A DNA stretch of 64,000 nt from Cliona cf. orientalis (Eukaryota; Porifera; Demospongiae; Clionaida; Clionaidae). The notes under the pieces were generated by a model. The model made no database searches. It was given only the letters and a program-made list of their open reading frames with translations, and was not told where the DNA came from. Of this stretch, positions 57,701 through 64,000 are shown one piece after another. The stretch is from assembly GCA_963930775.1 (NCBI GenBank), contig OZ005689.1, forward strand, positions 21,877,058-21,941,057, read 5' to 3'. Each line of letters opens with the position of its first letter. The stretch's first letter is position 1. A program made the position numbers and the translations under genes.

Positions 57701-58802
57701 AGTAATAATGGTGTATGGTGTATGCCATAGTGTATGGTGTATGGTGTATGGTGTATGGTGTATGTGGTCGTCGACATAGTGCACACATTCGATGCTGAAA
57801 TCACCGACATAGAGTCTGAGACTAACTCTCGACCTCAAAAATGACAAATCTCGAATTCAAACACAGAAAAGACGTTGACAGTGCAGGACAACTTCCAAAG
57901 TGGACCGTGTGCTATACATAGCGCACGCTAGCTAGGGACTACGTAAGCCAAGAAGTTTAACCAGCCATACTTATCAGAGAAAGCAGCACGCAGCTTATAA
58001 AGTATTCGTTTGATACATACATTAGATACTGTACATACTAACTGATTTTCAAGTCTCAGAAAGGCTCCATAGAGGCCCTGAGTTTTCTCGTAATTACCTC
58101 ATAGATTACCTGATAATTATGCACCTATCAAAGTCATGCCCCACCTACCCCCTACCGGGCACAGACAGCAGATTAGACAGGGGCTAGATCTATGGAGCGT
58201 CCCACAGTATAGGCATTAGATCGAGTAGTACAGACATGTGGATCAAAGGTCAATGTGCGTGTACTGTATGTATTGCATTTTCTGATGGTGTATAACAGAA
58301 GATCGAAAATAGGCATCGGAACAGGATGGCCATGCAACCAACATGCAAAAGCACTATGATAGCTTGGCAAAATCTAGTATTACCCCAGGGATTAGACCTC
58401 CGAAGATGCCCAGTGAGCAGGGAATTAGAACATAAAAATGATCTAATCCCCTCCCATGCCCGGTAGGGGGGGGGGAGGTAGGGCATGACTAGTATAGGTG
58501 CATTATACCTCATAACCACAGAAAAGTAAATTGCTACTGGGGATATAATTAGTTCCTGGGGGTATCACTTTACAGTTTACTCCTCAAAGCCCAAATTATG
58601 CTAATCACAAAAAGAGATACAAAAATACCTTGGGAATGGGTAGATTCAAAGTCTGGATCATCTGGGAGTTGCTGAGAAGTGCTGTCCTGGGAACTGAGGC
58701 ATTGTATTTGACTTGATGCATGCGCTGGTCGGACAGTAGTTGGCCTGGAAGGTGGGGCTGAAGTTCTCTCGCCAGAGGGTGGGGCTGAAGAAGATCTATT
58801 CA
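48552..58802 (-). CDS. G2E3-like HECT-domain E3 ubiquitin ligase gene, multi-exon, with a hAT element in an intron
   Basis: Minus-strand exons: 58802-58631 (Ser/Pro-rich), 57568-57050 (FVCLA, VEKDDLLEAGLGEKVIEF, EYPKLRDGGGFELCRCLPN, VGNARTYIRPLQ), about 56249-56190, 56116-56040 (C2HC finger ECLKCGLKLPLSSLKDHVDEC minus its first residue), 55630-55556 (PPLTPSPPPTPLSSPELP), 55399-55298, 55096-54952 (LCIHVRRDYLLTDALREARK), 54048-53904 (VTFVGEGAIDHGGPRREFFR), 53839-53659 (SVIQGGSGFPFLSIPVYSYI), 53575-53470, 53370-53206, 53146-53036, and 48791-48552 with the C-lobe Cys in ATASTCDLQLRIPT. HECT ligases form a thioester at that Cys before moving ubiquitin to a target. A one-base shift near 57415 and a TGA near 53471 may be real lesions or missed splice sites. 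The 5' end is cut by a family E element. Confidence 0.75.
48792..49048. other. Intron sequence
   Basis: Part of the HECT intron left of the hAT element. Nothing recognised. Confidence 0.3.
49328..51715 (-). pseudogene. hAT transposase with TTF zinc finger, two frameshifts
   Basis: The main frame is 626 codons. It has a serine/acid-rich start, WFDRYPWLTLCETRNVLLCH with a TTF-type finger (LLCHYC, FSRWKNALERFGKHEAASTH), the first catalytic region ADEATDVACNEQM, QSYDGAAVMSGHLRG, and HCLAHSLNLCLQDAS. A frameshift near 49843 moves it to RRFDQKDLKVVIDIECLLL. A second near 49620 moves it to the hAT dimerisation end (FLTIPVTTATSERTFSALRR, LKTYLRTTMSQDRLNHLLLL). All three frames together cover the whole hAT protein, so it broke recently. 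Confidence 0.88.
51835..52503. mobile_element. TIR element family E, complete 669-bp copy, nested in the hAT element
   Basis: Ends TGTGACCGGATTTGGGAAAA and its near complement TTATCCCAAATCCGGTCACA. It lies between the transposase start and the right hAT end. The arms extend over CCCTCCGTATGGGAT. No frame of note. Other copies: 11231-11888, 12856-13040, 25150-25560, 58801-59299. Confidence 0.9.
52578..53035. other. HECT intron with a repeat shared with 57.96-58.55 kb
   Basis: About 52820-53007 shares several stretches (CCTCATAACCACAGAAAAGT, CTACTGGGGATATAATT) with 57960-58120 plus 58503-58552. No exon is seen. Confidence 0.5.
54227..54696. mobile_element. 470-bp element with CATACATGCCAAC ends and a zinc-finger exon
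   Basis: CATACATGCCAACC at the left and GGTTGGCATGTATG at the right are inverted. A minus-strand exon (54520-54350) reads MSRRSLSGGDESG, CKWQSDWKRY, YAHCDICQTDFSVASGG, which looks like the first zinc-finger exon of a hAT/ZMYM-type gene carried by the element. The rest of that gene is missing. It lies in a HECT intron. Confidence 0.6.
56285..56472. mobile_element. Short MITE, about 188 bp
   Basis: CTACCGCAGTGTCC at the left and GGACACTACAGTAG at the right are inverted, with internal repeats of GGTAAGTGCC-type sequence. Confidence 0.6.
56576..56981. mobile_element. MITE family F copy 2, TA-flanked, 406 bp
   Basis: Ends CTGTATGGCGGGTAATTTTC and GAAAATTACCCACCATACGG, each flanked by TA. It is the reverse of 37031-37447 and lies in a HECT intron. 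Confidence 0.85.
57707..57765. repeat. 7-bp tandem repeat (GTGTATG)n
   Basis: Six to seven units of GTGTATG with one interruption, 5' of the long HECT exon. Confidence 0.9.
58120..58502. mobile_element. 383-bp Harbinger-like MITE with TTA duplication
   Basis: Ends TGCACCTATCAAAGTCATGC and GCATGACTAGTATAGGTGCA, flanked by TTA on both sides. TTA fits the TWA targets of PIF/Harbinger. Inner arms contain CCTACCGGGCA/TGCCCGGTAGG. It splits a repeat related to 52820-53007. Confidence 0.65.
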
Positions 58803-59299
58803 AAGGCGAAATAAGCCTTCATTTTGACCCACCTAGTCGGCCCAGCTGCCATACCCAGAGCCCGTTACTATGAGCGCTAATTAGAATTCTCTACCTAGAT
58901 ACAGCTAGATTCATCGAACTACTGTATATTCGCTCACCTTTTTAGCTTTTTGGGCATCTAAGAACAATCGGCTGTCGTTATCAGCAACGAAATTCAACTC
59001 TCGCTCAAGCTTTACGTTCATTTCGAATGGCTCCGCCCAGGTCCATTTAATTGATTTCCGGGTTACGCGTAGTATGCGGAAACGCCATACACGTGCATAG
59101 CAACGCCTTTAGTCCGTAATTTCTCGAATATTGGGGGTGTGGCGCAATCGCAAACAAAGTGCTGTATCTCCACAACGAAGCGCGCGATCGGCCTAAGACT
59201 TGAACGCGAGTTAGCGCTATGGTAGAGCTTATCAACCATGCATCAAACTTGATTTTCAGAAAAAATCCCATACGGAGGGTTTTCCCAAATCCGGTCACA
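58801..59299. mobile_element. TIR element family E, 5'-truncated copy
   Basis: It begins at CAAAGGCGAAATAAGCC directly after the HECT Ser/Pro exon and ends CCCAAATCCGGTCACA. The first about 170 bp of the family are missing, so the junction cut both the exon and the element. Confidence 0.8.
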
Positions 59300-59524
59300 C
59301 ATGATGGAGGAAACTGTTGGGAAAAAAGTCCTTACAAATTTGGTAGGCAACTTTTGCTCATTTTCTGAAACTAAGCGTTAAGTGCTTGTGGTTAAAGTCG
59401 ACCACTGTGTGTATACCACGTGCAAACAGATGTCCTGTGTGTGCGTCACATGTCACATGTAAAGGGTAACACAAATGGTACAATTAAAATTTAATGTACC
59501 ATGCTGGAACCATGGTTACCACAA

Positions 59525-61535
59525 ACCCCTGCTATTAATAAGATACATAGATGACATTTTCATCATGGACTCATGGCCAGAAAGAATTAGAGAAGTTTAG
59601 CGTAGGCCGCCAATTGTCGGCCTAGGTTTGCCCCTTTGGACATAACTTCTCTGTTGGATGTCTCCAGGACTTCATTCAACCACCAGAAAAAAGAACTTTT
59701 CTTCCTCTACCTCCATAGCAACTTCGATGCATGGACGACTCATCGTTTGAGTAGGAGGAGCCCACAAAGGTCATGGGATCATCCGCCAATTATCGGCCAT
59801 GCGTACCCATTATCGGCCGGCAACATGGATTACATCATAGCTCATTTCCAGTGCAAAATGGGTATTGTGCAACACCACCACGGTCTTTAGCACCAAAAAC
59901 TACCCTTTACCAGCTGTATTTGTGATTATTCTTATGTTACAATTTTTGTATGTGCTTGATACAACTTACAAATAATGCTAAATACACCATTCTAACTAGA
60001 TTCTTGGAAGCTAATGCAGATATTAAATTTTCACACCAGAGATGTTACCTAGGCCAGACAGAATCCAGAGACAGTCTGAAGACCAACGTACACCTAGTCT
60101 CACAAGAGTACACAAGAAAAATCGGTTAAAATAGTGTTATTACAATCTTGCACCAAATATACGAAAGAAAAACACTTATCTGGTGGTGAAATATTCGTAG
60201 AGATGATAGAGAAGACTCCAGCCACCATCGCAGACCCTTGAGCGGCACCAACGATGGCGCCATGGCAGCCTATATCGAGACACAACAGTCCACTGAACTA
60301 TTAAGGGGGAGTGGCATGGGGCGGAGGCCACGGAAATTATCCGTACATCATTCGTATACTAACCGGCCGATAATCGGTGCTGGCCGATAATTGGCGGCGT
60401 ACACTATATACAATCTGAATCATTTTAACAGCTCACTAAGGTATACCTTCCAATACTCATCTACATCAATAGACTTCCTTGACCTAACCCTAACCATATA
60501 CAAGGGATCCAACTTCTCAAATACCAAAATATTAGACACATGTATATTCCAAAAAGTACAGAATCTATATCAATATCTACATTACTCCTCTAACCATCCC
60601 AAGTCACTTTTTAAAGCCATCATCACCGGGGAGCTCATCCGCTATGTAAGAACCAACACCAGAGAAGAACAATATATTATAGCCATGACAAAGCTATTCG
60701 AAAGCAGACTTCTAACCAGAGCATATCCTAAACCTCTAATACAGAAAACCAAATCAAGAGTACTATACCAGGACAGAAGGAAGTACATGCTATCTCAGAG
60801 CAAGCCAATCCCTAGAGTCTACCCACCAATATAAAAATGCTTACCCCCACCTCAATATCATGTCCTGAAGGCTATAATCCTGCAAGACTACAACATGCTT
60901 GGAAGAGTACTACTAACACCAAAATTTATATCACTAAGCGATCCCATTCTCAGAAAGGAACTCGTTCGAGCAAAATTAATTCCAACTGACAAGCAGTTTG
61001 TGGATATTTACCTAGTCACAGAATCATGTAACAATCCTAACCAACCAGATCATGGGAAACTGCCTAAACTCCAAACTCAGAACACAGGCATAAAGAAATG
61101 TAACCACCCTAGCTAGATGCATAACTTGCAAACATCTTAACTGCAACAGTTTATATCAACAAAAACCAAGGTCACCTACACTATAAGACAAATTTTCGTG
61201 CACTTCTAAAAATCTGATCTATCTCATCACTTGTAAGAAATGCAAAAAACAGTATGTCGGACTAACAATGCAAAAATTGAACACCAGAATAAACCACCAC
61301 CGCTCCAACATCTTCAGTAAGAAAGAAACCCATCTAATGTGTTCATTTTAATTTTCCTGATCACCACATACAAGATCTCTCGGTACAACCAATAGACACA
61401 GTAGTTGACCAAACATAACCTCTAGAAGAGCTCAGAAAGTTGGAATGGTACTGGATAAGAACTTTGAAAACACTAAAACCTGATGGTCTTAATCTGAGCA
61501 CTGGTTTCCCAACTATAATTTCGTCTTCCTAAACT
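59525..61535 (+). mobile_element. Penelope-like element, 5'-truncated, with RT end and GIY-YIG endonuclease
   Basis: RT motifs: LLLIRYIDDIF at about 59530-59562, then, after a one-base shift, WTHGQKELEKF. After the 59600-60404 insertion it continues IYNLNHFNSSL, DFLDLTLTIYKG, LYQYLHYSSNHPKSL, IITGELIRYVRTN and FESRLLTRAYPKP. The GIY-YIG domain follows (LIYLITCKKCKKQYVGLT, then LNTRINHHRSNIF, about 61212-61320) with the C-terminal IRTLKTLKPDGLNLS (about 61455-61505). This order is typical of EN+ Penelope elements. Several stops and shifts (60834, 61116, 61170-61190, 61349) show decay. Confidence 0.85.
59600..60404. mobile_element. 805-bp TIR element (TA duplication) inside the Penelope RT
   Basis: Ends GCGTAGGCCGCCAATT and AATTGGCGGCGTACAC, flanked by TA. 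Subterminal ATTATCGGCC-type motifs recur at about 59788, 59810, 60365 and 60384. Removing it with one TA joins KELEKF to IYNLNHFN in frame. Confidence 0.88.
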
Positions 61536-61899
61536 ATATAAACTTTATGTATAATACTTGAGTTCATACAATGAATATTCCCATATCCACAAAAATCAAT
61601 ACTATATTACACGCTAACTGGAGAGAGGAAGGAATAAGTTATTTAATCAATTTAGGGGGCACCTGGGAGCATGGATTTTGCATAGACGTGCGGGGTGGGT
61701 CAGATATGGAGGTATGGAGGTTTATCCTTCGGGGGTTCTACTTCGCGCCTTCGAGTTGGGGTTACAGCCTTTTCACGGGCGTTTCAACGCGAAACTTAGT
61801 TTTTAATTAGAATTTACGGTACGGTTGTAAATTTTAATTACACACATAGCAACGCGAACTCATTAGCGACCTCAGTGGTTGCTATATATACTACCAGAG
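61536..61899. other. Non-coding stretch
   Basis: Between the Penelope element and the second Gypsy LTR. Nothing recognised; the 61571-61810 frame has no familiar motif. Confidence 0.3.
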
Positions 61900-63442
61900 C
61901 CTTTTGCCATAGAATGCAACAAAAACAGTCTTAAAATAGCAAACAAAGTCTCCTGATTCATCCAAGACCCAGTGCGCAAATATAGAACGCTTTATACAGT
62001 AGTGCGCTGTGGTATATTTATCATCCTGTATGCATGCCTTGTCATTATTAGTCACTTCCTTTTTGTATGCATATTTAAGTCTCATGCATTTCCTGTTCTA
62101 CTCAGTCTACAGTACAGTCTAGTCTGTCATCTCAGTTTGTGCTCTCTATCTGTATGTATGTCCTTGTGCACTTTTAAATAAAATATTTACCTCAGTGACA
62201 GTGCTAGCTAGGATAGACTTGCCACTTGCAAGTTAGTCAGTTAGTTAGCTACTCAGCAGTCTCTTCATAGTGGTGCGATACAACACAACTGGCGACGAGG
62301 ACGGGATTGAGCAAAGACGACGTCCCTCCACCATGGCTGCAACTTCGCCGACTATCGGTCACATGCAGGAGTTCAATCCTGATACTGAAACTGTCACTGC
62401 GTATCTCGAAAGATTTCAAATGTTTGTGTCTGCAAATAGTATCGCTGATGGAAAGTTGGTACCGACACTTCTAACTGTGGTAGGCTCCACTCCCTACACA
62501 CTCATACGTGGACTCGTATCTCCGGAGCTACCCAAAGACAAGTCTTTCGATGAACTCGTGGGCATACTGAAGAAGCACTACGACCCAGAACCTATAATAA
62601 TTGCCGAAAGGTTTCATTTCTACGAGCGACGACAAAAGCCGAACGAATCGATTGCGGACTACCTGGCAACACTCAGACGACTAGCCAGCCGTTGTGAATT
62701 TGGCACATTTCTGAACGAGGCACTTCGAGACAAGCTGGTGTGTGGCATGCACAGTGAGAATACACAGAAAGTTCTCCTCACGAAGGCAAAGCTCACCCTG
62801 GACAAGGCGGTCGAAATTTCCCAGGGTATGGAAGCTGCTGCACAAAAGTCAAAGGAGCTGAGCAAGGGAAGCCATCGACCTAACCCTGTGCTGACAGTAC
62901 AGACGCCTAGCAAACCCTGTGGTCGCTGTGGACGTGGGAATCACTCTAAGCATGAATGCAAATTTAGGAATGCTACTTGCCACAAGTGTGGTAAGGTGGG
63001 CCACATTGCACCTGTGTGCAGGTCAAAGACCTCTGGGAAGTCACCCAAGGCACCCACAAGGAAAACAAAGTGGTTAACTACATCTGATAGTGCAGATAGT
63101 GACTCTGCCTCAGACTGCCCACCTGACAACTCCACAGATAATGAACCACAGCCACTATTTGTTGTCTCTGATAGGTCCTCTCCTCCCTACAAGGTCAAGC
63201 TGGAGGTGAATGGACAGCCTCTCGAGATGGAGGTAGACACTGGGGCCGCGGTATCTCTTGCCCCAGAGTCAGCTGTTGCCGCTCTCCTTCCTACCACTAC
63301 ACTACAGCCCAGCAATGTCGTTTTGAAAACTTACACGGGAGAACAGATTCCGGTTAACCCTTTAGGGCCTACGCGTATTATTGCGCCCGCCACGCCCCGC
63401 CTGAATTTTTTACACAACGCGAGCGGATTAATGGAGGGGTGA
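61900..63442 (+). mobile_element. Second Gypsy-type retrotransposon: 5' LTR, primer site, gag and protease; rest missing
   Basis: An LTR-like segment (about 61900-62287) has TATTTAAG at about 62072, an AATAAA at about 62176 and ends just before TGGCGACGAGGACGGGATTG, a common Gypsy leader junction. gag-protease follows. From about 63366 the sequence no longer looks like pol, so the element is truncated there. The LTR start could not be fixed. Confidence 0.7.
62333..63442 (+). CDS. gag-protease fragment of a Gypsy-type element
   Basis: The start is an ATG in a CCACCATGG context at 62333; an upstream ATG at 62270 lies in the LTR/leader. The capsid-like part has EFNPDTETVTAYLERFQMFV, FDELVGILKKHYDP and ERFHFYERRQKPNESIADYL. 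Two CCHC knuckles follow (CGRCGRGNHSKHEC, CHKCGKVGHIAPVC). An aspartic protease begins VNGQPLEMEVDTGAAVSLAP with the DTGA active site. After TGEQIPVNPLG the sequence departs from the protease pattern and stops at 63442, so the catalytic domain is cut. gag packages the element RNA; protease would mature it. Confidence 0.85.
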   Translation: MAATSPTIGHMQEFNPDTETVTAYLERFQMFVSANSIADGKLVPTLLTVVGSTPYTLIRGLVSPELPKDKSFDELVGILKKHYDPEPIIIAERFHFYERRQKPNESIADYLATLRRLASRCEFGTFLNEALRDKLVCGMHSENTQKVLLTKAKLTLDKAVEISQGMEAAAQKSKELSKGSHRPNPVLTVQTPSKPCGRCGRGNHSKHECKFRNATCHKCGKVGHIAPVCRSKTSGKSPKAPTRKTKWLTTSDSADSDSASDCPPDNSTDNEPQPLFVVSDRSSPPYKVKLEVNGQPLEMEVDTGAAVSLAPESAVAALLPTTTLQPSNVVLKTYTGEQIPVNPLGPTRIIAPATPRLNFLHNASGLMEG

Positions 63443-63889
63443 AGGTCCATGTTTTGTAACGCTTGTACTTCTTGAAAGATCGACGGCGATGGAGAATCTG
63501 TACACCACGAAGCTTCTACGATGTTAGTAGTATACCTTCAGCAGCCCTAACCATCATCAACTTCGAAGCGCCACCTGGTAAGTCTAAACTAATTCATGCA
63601 TGAGTATTTACTATACAATAACCTAGGGAGTATGAGCTTCCTAAGCTTTTCGCTTGAAGCTAACACTTCTTGGACGCTTTTGGCGTCACTAATAGAAGCG
63701 TTGGCTTCAAGCGAAAGGCTTAGGAAGACGACATAAGCTGGGATCTTGTCTGATATGCATGCAAAGAACTTATTGACTTGGTATGCATGGTCGAGACAAA
63801 TAGGCGTGACTTGTACAGTTGACACAAAAAAAGTTTCTAAAGTAAGTCTTTGTATTCATACAGATAATGTGAGTACATGAGCTAAACAT
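63443..63889. other. Non-coding stretch with a foldback
   Basis: 63637-63727 forms a hairpin: CTTCCTAAGC, TTTCGCTTGAAGC at the left pair with GCTTCAAGCGAAAGGCTTAGGAAG-type sequence at the right. No gene is seen. It may be 3' sequence of the piggyBac-like element. Confidence 0.45.
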
Positions 63890-64000
63890 CTACTGCTGGT
63901 GCCAGAGTCTAAAGCAGTCACTGCCATCATTTTTGCCTGTGAGGCAAAGTGGAGGACTGCCATCACAGTCAGCACAAACCCACACTGTGTGCTTCCGACG
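63890..64000 (-). CDS. piggyBac-like transposase, C-terminal zinc-finger end (partial)
   Basis: The frame enters from the right edge on the minus strand and stops at 63892-63890. It reads RRKHTVWVCADCDGSPPLCL, then DCFRLWHQQ. The C-x2-C ... LC ... CF-x2-WH layout is the cysteine-rich C-terminal finger of piggyBac/PGBD transposases. Only 36 codons are visible, so the catalytic core cannot be judged. Confidence 0.6.
   Translation of the reverse strand, partial: RRKHTVWVCADCDGSPPLCLTGKNDGSDCFRLWHQQ

Overview
This window looks like repeat-rich genomic DNA of an early-branching marine animal, most likely a demosponge. That is an inference from three things: short GT-AG introns, families that are highly expanded in sponge and cnidarian genomes (DUF6589, RecQ-like, G2E3-like HECT ligases, HIRAN), and the dense load of small terminal-inverted-repeat (TIR) elements. 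There is no bacterial operon structure. Almost everything is mobile DNA at different stages of decay, with a few host-like genes between.

Left to right. 1-2,150 (minus) is the 5' part of an open non-LTR retrotransposon frame: hydrophobic leader, 2A-like peptide, PHD finger, APE-type endonuclease, start of reverse transcriptase; it runs off the left edge. 2.4-6.4 kb (plus) is a broken DUF6589-like gene, facing a broken RecQ-like helicase gene (6.5-8.3 kb, minus). An intron of the first carries a TIR element that itself holds two more elements. 8.9-13 kb is non-coding with several TIR elements. 13.5-21.9 kb (plus) is a dispersed relic whose blocks resemble RAG1 in order and motifs; a Gypsy retrotransposon (14.8-17.1 kb, minus) and several TIR elements interrupt it. 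22.3-23.9 kb is a broken pogo/CENP-B-like transposase. 26.4-29.8 kb is a six-exon MULE-like transposase gene with a SWIM zinc finger, followed by about 1 kb of 30-bp minisatellite.

31.1-33.6 kb and 43.8-45.3 kb are inverted copies of one segment; two TIR insertions present only in the first copy give exact empty sites with TA duplications. 34-43 kb holds a foldback element, a promoter-like palindrome, a hAT-like relic, a small HIRAN gene and a tRNA-derived SINE. 46.1-48.0 kb (plus) is the best preserved gene, a DDE integrase-core protein. 48.5-58.8 kb (minus) is a multi-exon G2E3-like HECT ubiquitin ligase gene; a 3.5-kb hAT element sits in the intron before the exon carrying the catalytic cysteine. 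59.5-61.5 kb is a Penelope-like element with a GIY-YIG domain, interrupted by an 805-bp TA-flanked element. 61.9-63.4 kb is the LTR-gag-protease end of a second Gypsy element. The right edge holds the C-terminus of a piggyBac-like transposase.

All family assignments come from motif reading and memory of the families, not from searches. Exon borders are approximate unless GT-AG signals and phase are stated.
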